DNA from: an uncultured Desulfatitalea sp.
GTDB lineage: Bacteria; Desulfobacterota; Desulfobacteria; Desulfobacterales; Desulfosarcinaceae
Length of the DNA stretch: 64,000 bases
Assembly: GCA_937868765.1 (NCBI GenBank)
Contig: CALMNL010000004.1
Location: 1,438,749-1,502,748 of the forward strand
Direction of reading: 5' to 3'
The position numbers and the translations under genes are program-made. Positions within the stretch are counted from its first letter, which is position 1. Every line of letters begins with the position of its first letter. The notes beneath the pieces were generated by a model, which worked only from the letters and a program-made list of their open reading frames with translations, did not search any database and was not told the origin of the DNA. This document shows positions 11,437 through 19,825 of the stretch, one piece after another.

Positions 11437-13845
11437 ATGGCCAAATCCACCACCACCGCGTCCCAGATTTTAAAAAAAAGGGCCCGCAAGGAGCAGCGGG
11501 GCCCCTATGCCAGGATCATCAAATGGTCCCTGTGGATGGTGCTGTTCCTGATGCTGATGGCTTTTGCGGCCACGGCCGGCTTCATTTATTATATGAGCCG
11601 GGATCTGCCCAAGATCGGCAGTCTCAAGGATTATCGACCGCCCGTCATCACCACGGTCTATTCGGATGACAACAACCGCATCGCCGAGTTTTACAAGGAG
11701 CGCCGCATCGTCATCCCCATGGCCCAGATCCCCCTGCAGCTGCGCCAGGCCTTCATCTCGGCCGAAGATTCGCGTTTCTACAAGCACAAGGGCATCGATG
11801 TGCTCAGCATCTTGCGGGCCTTTTTCAAGAACATCGAAGCCGGTGCCATCGTCCAGGGCGGCAGCACCATCACCCAGCAGGTGACCAAAAGCTTCCTGCT
11901 GACGCCCGAACGCAGCTACGAGCGCAAGATCAAGGAGGCGATCCTGGCCTACCAGATCGACCAGGCCTTCACCAAGGACGAGATCCTCTACCTCTATCTC
12001 AACCAGATCTACCTGGGACACGGGGCTTACGGGGTGGAGGCCGCTGCGGAAAACTACTTCGGCAAATCGGTGCAGGATCTGAATCTGGCCGAATGCGCCA
12101 TATTGGCCGGCTTGCCCCAGGCGCCCAGCCGCTACTCTCCCTTCCACTATCCCGACCGGGCCAAGGAGCGGCAGATTTACGTGCTCACCCGCATGGTGGA
12201 AGAGGGTTACATCACCCAGATCGAAGCCTCCGCGGCCATGGCCCAGGAGCTGGATATCAAGCCGCGGCGCAACTATTACCTGGAACAGGTGCCGGTCTAC
12301 ACCGAGGACATCCGCCGCTACATCGAAAAGAAGTACGGTGAGGACGCGCTCTACAACCAGGGGCTGCGGATCTATGCCGCCGTGAACATCGATATGCAAA
12401 AAGCGGCTGTCCGCGAGATTCAGAAAGGGCTCAAGGAGCTGGACCGGCGCATCGGCTTCCGCGGCCCGCTGGAAAAACTGGCCCCCGACCAGATCGAAGG
12501 CTTCAGTCAGGAGCGGCAGAAGGAGCTGGCGCTCCAACCCCTGGCGCCGGGCCAATCGGTGAAGGCGGTGGTAGTGGCCGTGGACGACAGGTCCGGCCGG
12601 GTCACCGTGCGCATGGGCCATGAGCGGGGGATCATCACCATCGACACCATGCGCTGGGCGCGCAAGCCCAACCCCGACATCGAGTGGTACAAGGCCAAGA
12701 TCGGCCGGCCCAGCCAGGCGCTGGCCGTGGGCGACGTGGTGCTGGTGGAACTGGTGGCCAGGGAGGAAAAGGAAGAGGCGTGGCAAGTGCTGCTGGATCA
12801 GACCCCCGAAGCCCAGGCGGCTTTGCTCTGCCTCGAGGCCGGCACCGGCCTGGTCAAGGTGATGGTGGGCGGCCGGGACTTTTCCGAAAGCCAGTTCAAC
12901 CGCGCCACCCAGTCGCGCCGGCAGCCCGGCTCGGCCTTCAAGCCGATCATTTACGCGGCCGCCATCGACAAAGGGTACACCCCGGCCACGGTGGTCATCG
13001 ATTCGCCGATCATTTTTAAAGACCCCAGCCAGGACGAAGCTTGGAAACCCAAGAACTACGGCGAAAAATTCTACGGCCCCACCCTGGTGCGCGAAGCGCT
13101 GGCCAAATCGCGCAACGTCGTCACCATCAAGATCCTGCAGGATATCGGCGTGGATTATGTCATCGACTATGCCCGCAAGCTGGGCATCGAATCCGACCTG
13201 GGCCGCAACCTCTCGCTGGCCCTGGGCACCTCGGAAGTCTCGCTGCTGGAATTGGTGCGGGCCTATTCGGTCTTCGACAACCAGGGCTACCTGGTGCAGC
13301 CCACCTTCGTCACCAAGGTGGTGGACCGCGACGGCAACATTCTGGAGGAGATGAATCCGGAGCGCAAAAAGGTGATCGACGAGAGCACGGCTTACATCAT
13401 GACCAGCCTGATGGAAGGGGTGGTCAAATTCGGCACGGCCCAGCGCATCCGCGCCCTCAAGCGGCCGGTGGCCGGCAAGACCGGCACTACCAATGATCTC
13501 TTCGACGCCTGGTTCGTGGGCTACACCCCGCGTTACGTCACCGGCGTGTGGGTCGGCTTCGACCGCGAACGCTCCATGGGCGAAGGCGAAACCGGGGCCC
13601 GGGCCGCCAGTCCCATCTGGCTGGGTTTCATGCAGGAGGTGGTCAAGGATCAGCCGGTGCAGGTTTTCCAGGTCCCCGAAGGGGTGGTTTTCGCCAAGAT
13701 CGACGCCCAGACGGGTCTGCTGCCCATTCCCGAATCCAAGGAAACTGTATTCGAGTGTTTCAAGGAAGGCACCGTCCCCACCGAATACACCCCCCGGCCG
13801 GGCCAGGTCACCGAACCCGACCAGTTTTTCAAGCAGGATATGTAA
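11437..13845 (+). CDS. mrcA: Class A penicillin-binding protein 1A
   Basis: Bifunctional peptidoglycan glycosyltransferase and DD-transpeptidase of 802 aa. There is a cytoplasmic basic N-terminus, one TM helix (~28-53), then a GT51 domain with catalytic Glu110 in AEDSRFYKHKGID, GGSTITQQVTK (141-151) and the second Glu in ERKIKEAILA. An OB-like insert (~290-450) precedes the transpeptidase with Ser499 and Lys502 (SAFK), SRN (558-560) and KTGT (681-684). Length and order fit PBP1A. It acts on the outer face of the inner membrane in cell-wall growth. It is transcribed alone, divergent from the sensor kinase. Confidence 0.95.
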   Translation: MAKSTTTASQILKKRARKEQRGPYARIIKWSLWMVLFLMLMAFAATAGFIYYMSRDLPKIGSLKDYRPPVITTVYSDDNNRIAEFYKERRIVIPMAQIPLQLRQAFISAEDSRFYKHKGIDVLSILRAFFKNIEAGAIVQGGSTITQQVTKSFLLTPERSYERKIKEAILAYQIDQAFTKDEILYLYLNQIYLGHGAYGVEAAAENYFGKSVQDLNLAECAILAGLPQAPSRYSPFHYPDRAKERQIYVLTRMVEEGYITQIEASAAMAQELDIKPRRNYYLEQVPVYTEDIRRYIEKKYGEDALYNQGLRIYAAVNIDMQKAAVREIQKGLKELDRRIGFRGPLEKLAPDQIEGFSQERQKELALQPLAPGQSVKAVVVAVDDRSGRVTVRMGHERGIITIDTMRWARKPNPDIEWYKAKIGRPSQALAVGDVVLVELVAREEKEEAWQVLLDQTPEAQAALLCLEAGTGLVKVMVGGRDFSESQFNRATQSRRQPGSAFKPIIYAAAIDKGYTPATVVIDSPIIFKDPSQDEAWKPKNYGEKFYGPTLVREALAKSRNVVTIKILQDIGVDYVIDYARKLGIESDLGRNLSLALGTSEVSLLELVRAYSVFDNQGYLVQPTFVTKVVDRDGNILEEMNPERKKVIDESTAYIMTSLMEGVVKFGTAQRIRALKRPVAGKTGTTNDLFDAWFVGYTPRYVTGVWVGFDRERSMGEGETGARAASPIWLGFMQEVVKDQPVQVFQVPEGVVFAKIDAQTGLLPIPESKETVFECFKEGTVPTEYTPRPGQVTEPDQFFKQDM

Positions 13846-13920
13846 CAAAAGAGGCTTGCAATACCGTCGACGGGTTCGTAATAAGGGGGCTTCCGTCGGT
13901 TGCATCCCCCCATTACGCAG

Positions 13921-13944
13921 GGCCGAAGGGGCTCGCCTTCGGCC
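13921..13944 (+). terminator. GC-rich hairpin after mrcA
   Basis: A perfect 9-bp stem, GGCCGAAGG / CCTTCGGCC, with a 6-nt loop lies between the penicillin-binding protein gene and the thiolase gene. There is no T-run after it, so it may be a weak or factor-assisted terminator, or part of the thiolase leader. Confidence 0.4.
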
Positions 13945-13968
13945 TGTTGCATCAAAGGAGATCTCATC

Positions 13969-15144
13969 ATGCGTGAAGCGGTTATCGTCAGTGCGGTCCG
14001 CACCCCCCTGGGCAGTTTCAACGGAACGCTGGCCGGCATCGGCGCCACCGAGCTGGGCGGCAGGATCATCGCCGAGGCGGTCAAGCGGGCCAACGTCCCC
14101 CCCGAGCGGGTCAACGAAGTGATCATGGGCCTGGTGCTCCCCTGCGGCTATGGCCAGAACCCGGCCAAGCAGGCCGCCATCAAGGCCGGCCTGCCCTGGG
14201 AAGTGGAATGCTTCACCGTCAACAAGGTGTGCGGCTCGGCCTTGAAAGCCGTCATGCTGGCGGCCCAGGCCGTGCAGACCGGCGACGCCGACGTGGTGGT
14301 GGCCGGCGGCATGGAAAACATGAGCGCGGCGCCATACTACCTGGAAAAGGCGCGCTTCGGCTACCGCATGGGGCCGGGTCAGCTGCAGGATCACATGGTC
14401 CACGACGGCCTGTGGGACATCGTCAACGACTTCCACATGGGTATTTCCAACGAGCTGTGCTCGGACAAGTACAATATCTCCCGCGACGCCCAGGACCGCT
14501 ACGCTCTGAGCTCGTATCAGCGCGCGCTGGCGTCCATCAAGGAGGGCCGCTTCAAGAAAGAGATCATGCCGGTGAGCATTCCCCAGCGCAAGGGCGAGCC
14601 CAAGATCTTCGACACCGACGAGTGCCCCCGGGAGACCACCCTGGACGCCCTGGCCAAGATGGGGGCCGCCTTCAAAAAAGGCGGCGTCACCACCGCCGGC
14701 AACGCCTCGGTGATCAGCGACGGCGCGGCCGCCGTGGTGGTCATGTCGCGCCAGGCCGCCCAGGCGCTGGGCTGCGAGATCCTGGCCACCATCGGCGCCC
14801 AGGCCTCCTACGGCATCGACATGAAGTACGTGCTGGTGGCCCCCATCTGGGCCGTGCCCAAGGTGCTGGCCAAAGAGGGCATCGGCATCGACCGGGTGGA
14901 TCTGTTCGAGATCAACGAAGCCTTTGCCGGCTCGACCTGCGCCGTGATGCAGGAGCTCAAGCTCGACCCGGCGAAGACCAACGTCAACGGCGGCAGCGTG
15001 GCCCTGGGCCATCCCATCGGCGCCAGCGGCTGCCGCGTGCTGGTCACCCTGATCCACGAGATGATCCGCCGCGACAAGCAGACCGGCGTGGCCTCCCTGT
15101 GCCTGGGCGGCGGCGAAGCGGTGGCGATGGTAGTGAAGAGATGA
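13969..15144 (+). CDS. atoB: Acetyl-CoA C-acetyltransferase (thiolase)
   Basis: Type II thiolase of 391 aa that condenses two acetyl-CoA or cleaves acetoacetyl-CoA. Catalytic residues stand at the canonical positions: acyl-accepting Cys88 in NKVCGSALKAV, His348 in GGSVALGHPIGASG, and Cys378 in SLCLGGGEA. The ATG at 13969 has AAAGGAG 9 nt upstream and begins the conserved MREAVIVSAVRTP. It is followed by the 3-hydroxybutyryl-CoA dehydrogenase gene, and an acyl-CoA dehydrogenase lies 2 kb on, so a C4 (butanoyl/acetoacetyl) route is likely. The direction in the cell is not shown by sequence. Confidence 0.95.
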   Translation: MREAVIVSAVRTPLGSFNGTLAGIGATELGGRIIAEAVKRANVPPERVNEVIMGLVLPCGYGQNPAKQAAIKAGLPWEVECFTVNKVCGSALKAVMLAAQAVQTGDADVVVAGGMENMSAAPYYLEKARFGYRMGPGQLQDHMVHDGLWDIVNDFHMGISNELCSDKYNISRDAQDRYALSSYQRALASIKEGRFKKEIMPVSIPQRKGEPKIFDTDECPRETTLDALAKMGAAFKKGGVTTAGNASVISDGAAAVVVMSRQAAQALGCEILATIGAQASYGIDMKYVLVAPIWAVPKVLAKEGIGIDRVDLFEINEAFAGSTCAVMQELKLDPAKTNVNGGSVALGHPIGASGCRVLVTLIHEMIRRDKQTGVASLCLGGGEAVAMVVKR

Positions 15145-15235
15145 TCGTTGCGGGTTTCAGGTTTTAGGTTTTAGGCAAAGGTTATCTTTCTGTAGAATAT
15201 TTATAGAGCAGACTTACTGCTTGTGAAGGAGAGCG

Positions 15236-16093
15236 ATGATGGAAATCAAAACTTTCGGCGTCGTCGGCGCCGGTCAGATGGGCAACGGCATCGCCCAGGT
15301 GGCCGCCATGAGCGGCTTGAACGTCATCATGAACGACATCCAGGACGAGTTCGTCCAGCGCGGTCTTACGACCATCGCCAAATTTTTCGACCGTGGCATC
15401 GAAAAAGGCAAGCTGACCCAGGAGCAGAAAGCGGCGGTGCTGGGCCGCATCAAGGGCAGCACCAAGCTCGAAGACATGGCCGCCGCCGACTTCGTGGTGG
15501 AGGCCGCCACCGAACGGGAAGATTTGAAGTTCCAAATCTTCCGCAAGCTGGAAGAGATCTGCCGGCCCGGGGTGATCCTCAGCTCCAACACCTCTTCGAT
15601 CCCCATCGGCCGCATCGCGGCCCAGACCAAGCGCCCCGACAAGGTCATCGGCATGCACTTCATGAACCCGGTGCCCCTGATGAAGCTGGTCGAAGTGATC
15701 CGTGGCATCGCCACCTCCGAAGAGACGTTCCAGACGACCTGGCGGCTCTCCGAGAAGTTCGGCAAGACGCCGGCCGAGGCCAACGACTACCCCGGCTTCA
15801 TCGCCAACCGCATCCTGATGCCCATGATCAACGAAGCGGTCTATTGCCTTTACCACGGCGTGGGCACCCGCGAGGCCATCGATACCGTGATGCAGTTGGG
15901 CATGAACCATCCCATGGGGCCGCTGACCCTGGCCGACCTCATCGGCCTGGATACCTGCCTGGCGATCATGGAGACCCTCTACGACGGGTTCAAGGATTCC
16001 AAGTACCGGCCCTGCCCGTTGCTGCGCAAGTATGTCGAAGCCGGCTGGCTGGGAAGAAAAACCGGCCGCGGGTTCTACGAATACAAGAAATAG
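15236..16093 (+). CDS. hbd: 3-hydroxybutyryl-CoA dehydrogenase
   Basis: NAD(P)-dependent oxidoreductase of 285 aa interconverting 3-hydroxybutyryl-CoA and acetoacetyl-CoA. It has a Rossmann motif at the start ([20 protein letters not shown]), the catalytic His in [17 protein letters not shown], and the C-terminal domain with [16 protein letters not shown] and [18 protein letters not shown]. Length is typical of the short, monofunctional form. AAGGAG lies 4 nt upstream of the first of two adjacent ATGs. It stands 91 nt after the thiolase and probably shares its transcript. Confidence 0.95.
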   Translation: MMEIKTFGVVGAGQMGNGIAQVAAMSGLNVIMNDIQDEFVQRGLTTIAKFFDRGIEKGKLTQEQKAAVLGRIKGSTKLEDMAAADFVVEAATEREDLKFQIFRKLEEICRPGVILSSNTSSIPIGRIAAQTKRPDKVIGMHFMNPVPLMKLVEVIRGIATSEETFQTTWRLSEKFGKTPAEANDYPGFIANRILMPMINEAVYCLYHGVGTREAIDTVMQLGMNHPMGPLTLADLIGLDTCLAIMETLYDGFKDSKYRPCPLLRKYVEAGWLGRKTGRGFYEYKK

Positions 16094-16191
16094 CACTCGG
16101 CGCGGCGCCACCCGCCGTTTTGCGGCCCGCAGGCGCGATCTTCGGAACGCCCCTGCGGGCCGGCCGATCCAACCCTGAAACAGGAGCCGCC

Positions 16192-16458
16192 ATGCGTCGA
16201 ACGCTTACCGTGACCGTCCTTGTCCTGCTGCTGTCCGCAGCGCTTTTCGCCGTTGCCTGCAGCAAGCTGACGCCCGAGAACTACAACAAGCTGAAGATGG
16301 GCATGCCCTACGACGACGTCGTGGCCCTCATCGGCGGCCCGGACAAGTGCGATGCCGCCATGGGCATGAAGGACTGCACTTGGGGCGGCGAGAAGAAACA
16401 GATCAACGTGAAGTTCCTCAACGAAAAGGTGATCCTGTTCAGCGGCAAAGGCCTGTAG
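16192..16458 (+). CDS. Small lipoprotein, DUF3862/SmpA-like
   Basis: An 88-aa protein with a lipoprotein signal (hydrophobic stretch, then LFAVAC-S; the Cys would be lipidated). The mature part, LTPENYNKLKMGMPYDDVVA followed by LIGGPDKC and KQINVKFLNEKVILFSGKGL, matches the small BLIP/SmpA-like fold of DUF3862 proteins. A Cys pair (CDAAMGMKDC) could form a disulfide. CAGGAG lies 7 nt upstream of the ATG. Likely anchored in the envelope; function unknown. Confidence 0.75.
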   Translation: MRRTLTVTVLVLLLSAALFAVACSKLTPENYNKLKMGMPYDDVVALIGGPDKCDAAMGMKDCTWGGEKKQINVKFLNEKVILFSGKGL

Positions 16459-16468
16459 TGGAGGAGCG

Positions 16469-16678
16469 ATGTCCGACTGGCTCGCGGTCTCAGGCGTGCT
16501 CTATGTCCTTGTCGGCGCTGGGGTGTGCGCCCTCACCGACACCACGGCCTTCGCTTCCAGAATGGCGTCGCTGCTGGGGGTGGTCCCCTTCGGCGTGATC
16601 AACCGCCATGTGGTTCTCTTCGCCATTTTTCTCTGGCCGCTCTGGCTGCTGGTCCGCCCAAAAAGCGATGGTCTCTGA
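16469..16678 (+). CDS. Small two-helix membrane protein
   Basis: A 69-aa protein with two predicted TM helices (~5-27 and ~44-62) joined by a short loop. GGAGGAG lies 4 nt before the ATG and it starts 10 nt after the lipoprotein stop, so the two are almost surely co-translated. No family is recognised. Confidence 0.6.
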   Translation: MSDWLAVSGVLYVLVGAGVCALTDTTAFASRMASLLGVVPFGVINRHVVLFAIFLWPLWLLVRPKSDGL

Positions 16679-16756
16679 TCTGTTCTTGATCTGCATCGGC
16701 CGCTTGGACTATCCTGAACCCAGCCATCGGTTGGACAGACGCCAAAAGGAGCCGCC

Positions 16757-17302
16757 ATGCCCCGTCCTAAAAAAGCCTCTCCCATCGGCCAGCGCATCAA
16801 ATCGGCCCGCAGTCGTAAAAAGATCACCCTCGATCAACTGGCCAACGAGACCGGTTGCAGCATCGATTTTCTCAAGGAGGTCGAAACCGGCGCCGAAATG
16901 CCGCCGGTGGGAACGCTGCTGCAGATCTGCCGGGCCCTGCAGATCGACTCGGGCGACCTGCTCAAGGCGCCCGAGCGCGCCCGGGACAAGCGTGCCGACG
17001 CTTACACCAAACGCACCCAGAACTATGCCTACACCACCCTGACCCCCGGCGCCGAGCACAAGCACCTCAAGGCCTTCCGCATCCTGGTCAAGGCCATGCA
17101 GGAACACCAGGGGGTGGGGTACCAGCACGAGGGCGAAGAGTTCGTCTACGTCCTCAAGGGCTGCATCGAGGTGACCGTGGGGAACCACGTCAACCGCCTG
17201 GAAACCGGCCAGTCGCTGCACTTCAACTCCGGCATCCAGCACCACATGCGCAACATGGGCAAACAAGACGCCGAGCTGATGGTGGTGGTGTACCATCCCT
17301 GA
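16757..17302 (+). CDS. XRE-family regulator with C-terminal cupin
   Basis: A 181-aa transcription factor: HTH_3 DNA-binding domain at ~10-67 (IGQRIKSARSRKKITLDQLA, then FLKEVETG) and a cupin_2 sensory domain at ~105-180 with metal-type residues in GVGYQHEGEEFVYVLKGCIE and LHFNSGIQHHMRN. Such proteins usually sense a small carboxylate or similar ligand. AAAAGGAG lies 6 nt before the ATG. It sits just before the acyl-CoA dehydrogenase and after the thiolase/dehydrogenase pair, so regulation of this fatty-acid/C4 set is the likely role (inference). A second member of the family is at 37335-37877. Confidence 0.88.
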   Translation: MPRPKKASPIGQRIKSARSRKKITLDQLANETGCSIDFLKEVETGAEMPPVGTLLQICRALQIDSGDLLKAPERARDKRADAYTKRTQNYAYTTLTPGAEHKHLKAFRILVKAMQEHQGVGYQHEGEEFVYVLKGCIEVTVGNHVNRLETGQSLHFNSGIQHHMRNMGKQDAELMVVVYHP

Positions 17303-17360
17303 CCTGATACGCCGGGTGGGATTGTGCTGAACGCTTACTGCAACAGATCGGGAGCCGCAC

Positions 17361-18512
17361 ATGGTGAAATTGTCCGAAGAGCAGCTCATGATCCAACACA
17401 TGGTGCGCGAGTTCGCCCGCCGTGTGGTGGCCGCCGGCGCGGCCGAACGGGACCGCACCAAGAATTTTCCGGCCGATGTGCTCCGGCAGATGGGCGAGCT
17501 GGGCCTCATGGGCATGATGGTGCCCGCCGAACTCGGCGGCAGCGGCAGCGATGCCGTGGGCTACGCATCGGCCCTCTCGGAGATCGCTTATGCCTGCGCG
17601 GCCACGGCCGTGGTCATGTCGGTGCAGAACTCCATCGTGTGCGAGAGCCTGCTGCGCTTCGGCACCGCGGCCCAGAAGGAGCGCTTCCTGGTGCCCCTGG
17701 CCCAGGGCCGGACCATCGGCGCCTTCGCCATGACCGAGCCCGACGCCGGCTCCGACCCGGTGAGCCAGAGCACCACGGCGGTCCGCGACGGCGACTTCTA
17801 TATCCTCGAAGGCACCAAGCGCTTCATCACCTCGGGCAAGAACGCCGGCGTCGTGCTGGTCACGGCCAAGACCGACGAGACCAAGAAGCACAAGGGCATC
17901 TCGGTCTTCATCGTGCCCAAGAAGACCCCGGGCTTCAAGGTCGGTCAGGTCGAAGAGAAGCTGGGCCTGCGCGCCTCGGACACCACCGACCTGATTTTCG
18001 ACGGCTGCCGGGTGCCGGCCGACCAGCGCCTGGGCGACGAAGGGCAGGGCTTCCAGATCGCCATGCAGGGCCTGGACAGCGGCCGCATCGGCATCGCGGC
18101 CCAGAGCGTGGGCGTGGCCCAGGCGGCCCTGGACGCCGCCGTGAAATACACCCGCCAGCGCACCCAGTTCGGCCAGAGCATCTCCAAGTTCCAGGGGCTG
18201 CGCTGGATGGTGGCCGACATGGCCGTGGAGGTGGCCGCCGCGCGGCAGCTCATGCTGGCCGCGGCCGCGGCCAAGGACCGCGGCGAGAACTACACCCTGC
18301 AGGCGGCCATGGCCAAGCTCTACGCCTCGGAGATGGTCAACCGCGTCACGGCCCAGGCGATCCAGCTGCACGGCGGCTACGGCTACACCCAGGAGTATCC
18401 GGTGGAGCGATATTATCGCGACGCCCGGGTCTTCACCATCTACGAGGGCACTTCCGAGATCCAGCGGGTGGTGATTTCCAACCACATCTTTAAGGACAAG
18501 AGAAATCCCTAG
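17361..18512 (+). CDS. Acyl-CoA dehydrogenase, short-chain type
   Basis: FAD-dependent acyl-CoA dehydrogenase of 383 aa, close to butyryl-CoA dehydrogenases in length and layout. Seen: FAD/substrate motifs FAMTEPDAGSDP and GTKRFITSG, LGLRASDTTDL, the C-terminal four-helix domain QRTQFGQSISKFQGL, QLHGGYGYTQEYPVER, and the catalytic base Glu362 in IYEGTSEIQR. It probably oxidises butanoyl-CoA or another short acyl-CoA, passing electrons to ETF; no etfAB is adjacent. With the thiolase and hbd it forms a beta-oxidation-like set lacking an enoyl-CoA hydratase. It ends convergent with the NmrA-like gene. Confidence 0.94.
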   Translation: MVKLSEEQLMIQHMVREFARRVVAAGAAERDRTKNFPADVLRQMGELGLMGMMVPAELGGSGSDAVGYASALSEIAYACAATAVVMSVQNSIVCESLLRFGTAAQKERFLVPLAQGRTIGAFAMTEPDAGSDPVSQSTTAVRDGDFYILEGTKRFITSGKNAGVVLVTAKTDETKKHKGISVFIVPKKTPGFKVGQVEEKLGLRASDTTDLIFDGCRVPADQRLGDEGQGFQIAMQGLDSGRIGIAAQSVGVAQAALDAAVKYTRQRTQFGQSISKFQGLRWMVADMAVEVAAARQLMLAAAAAKDRGENYTLQAAMAKLYASEMVNRVTAQAIQLHGGYGYTQEYPVERYYRDARVFTIYEGTSEIQRVVISNHIFKDKRNP

Positions 18513-18534
18513 CTCGATGGCTCAGTGGTCCGCG

Positions 18535-18560
18535 GCGGCGGATGCGGCCGCATCCGCCGC
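18535..18560. terminator. Perfect 26-bp palindrome between convergent genes
   Basis: A perfect GC-rich palindrome (13-bp arms, left arm GCGGCGGATGCGG) lies in the 110-bp gap between the acyl-CoA dehydrogenase (plus) and the NmrA-like gene (minus). Its position suits a shared bidirectional terminator. No T-runs flank it, so this is inferred from symmetry and position only. Confidence 0.5.
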
Positions 18561-18622
18561 GTGCATGCTGATCGAAAGCCTGCCGTTGCGAATTTTGAAT
18601 GCTTCGGCGCAGACCCCGGACG

Positions 18623-19573
18623 CTACGCTTCGATGGGAATCCGTTCCTTGTTGCGGGCCAGCCACTGTTCGAAAGTCTGCAGCGACGGGTTCAGCGACCG
18701 CGACAGGTCGATGCTCCGCGCCCCGCAGAAGATCTCGTTGAAATCCCGCTTGAACTGGAACATGTTGCCCAGGTCTTCGGCGCCGGGAAACCCCAGGCGC
18801 CGGTAGTCGGCCGGCGCCATGGCATGGAAGCGCACCTCGCGGCCCAGGGCCCGGGTCAGCGCCGCCGCCATCTGGGCGCCGGTGAGAAACTCACCAGCGA
18901 TGCCGACAGACTTGCCGATGAACGCCGGTCCGCGTTTGAAAATGCCGTAGGCGCACCGGCCGATGTCTTCCGCGGCGATGCCCGGCAGCGGTTTGTCGGC
19001 CATGGGGAAAGCGATGGTCAGTCGGCCGTCGGGTCCCTTCCGGGGTCCCATGCCGAAGTGGATCAGGTTGTCCCAGTAAAACGAGGTGTGCAGCAGCGTC
19101 ACCGGCAGGCCGAGCCCGGTGAAGATGAGGTCGGCTTCGCCCTTAGCGTCGAAGTGGGGCACCTTGTACCGGCCCATGAGCGTCGGCATGCGGTCGTCTT
19201 CCAGGGGCACCCACCGGCGGGTATCTTCCAGGGTCGACCAGATCACGTGGCCGATCCCGGCGGCCTGGGCCGCTTCGGCCATGCTCCGGGCGTGGGCGAC
19301 TTCCTTTTCCGGGGAAAAGTGCTCCCAGAAAAAGGTGACGCAATAGGCCCCGTGGGCTCCTTCGAAGGCGTTTTTCAAGCTGCGCGCGTCTCCGAGATCG
19401 GCCGCCACCACTTCGGCGCCCAGCTCGGCCAGCTTTCGGGCCTTTTCGGAGCGAACATCCCGGGTGATGGCGCGGGCCGCGAACCCGCCGCTCTGGTCGT
19501 TGAGAATGGCCCGGACCAATCCGCCGCCCTGGGCCCCTGTCGCGCCGATCACGGCGATGATTTTATTTTTCAT
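18623..19573 (-). CDS. NmrA/HSCARG-like NAD(P)-binding protein
   Basis: A 316-aa atypical SDR. It starts with the Rossmann motif IAVIGATGAQGGGLVRAIL, then NmrA-type segments EVVAADLGDARSLKNAFEGA, GIGHVIWSTLEDT, and GLPVTLLHTSFYWDN. The Tyr-x3-Lys pair of active SDRs is not evident, as in the NmrA/HSCARG group, whose members sense the NADP(H) state or act as quinone/isoflavone reductases. GGGGGAT before the ATG gives a Shine-Dalgarno. It is monocistronic and convergent with the acyl-CoA dehydrogenase. Confidence 0.85.
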   Translation of the reverse strand: MKNKIIAVIGATGAQGGGLVRAILNDQSGGFAARAITRDVRSEKARKLAELGAEVVAADLGDARSLKNAFEGAHGAYCVTFFWEHFSPEKEVAHARSMAEAAQAAGIGHVIWSTLEDTRRWVPLEDDRMPTLMGRYKVPHFDAKGEADLIFTGLGLPVTLLHTSFYWDNLIHFGMGPRKGPDGRLTIAFPMADKPLPGIAAEDIGRCAYGIFKRGPAFIGKSVGIAGEFLTGAQMAAALTRALGREVRFHAMAPADYRRLGFPGAEDLGNMFQFKRDFNEIFCGARSIDLSRSLNPSLQTFEQWLARNKERIPIEA

Positions 19574-19825
19574 GGCGTTTATCCCCCTTATCTTTTCAGT
19601 GGGCGTCGACCCGTCTTTGTTGCCTGTGCAGGTGTCCCCCTTTTCCCGGGTCGGCCGCTGCCCGAGAGTCTAAGCACCCCCGGCCAGTCGTAAAGCAACC
19701 GGGCATCGGCCCAAAGCAGCCGTTGCCGTGGGGGCGGGAATGGCGTACCCTTGAAAAGGCTTTGCTCCGGAAAGGCCCGGGACCCGGTGGGCGCAACCGC
19801 CGGGCGGCCTCCAAGATGAATCAAG

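Noticed and set aside
11470-15057. Very long open frame (about 1195 codons) on the minus strand
   Set aside because: Antisense shadow of the penicillin-binding protein and thiolase genes in GC-rich DNA; His/Gly/Ala-rich translation with no domain. The same holds for long antisense frames at 58081-61005, 255-1763 and 49019-50614.
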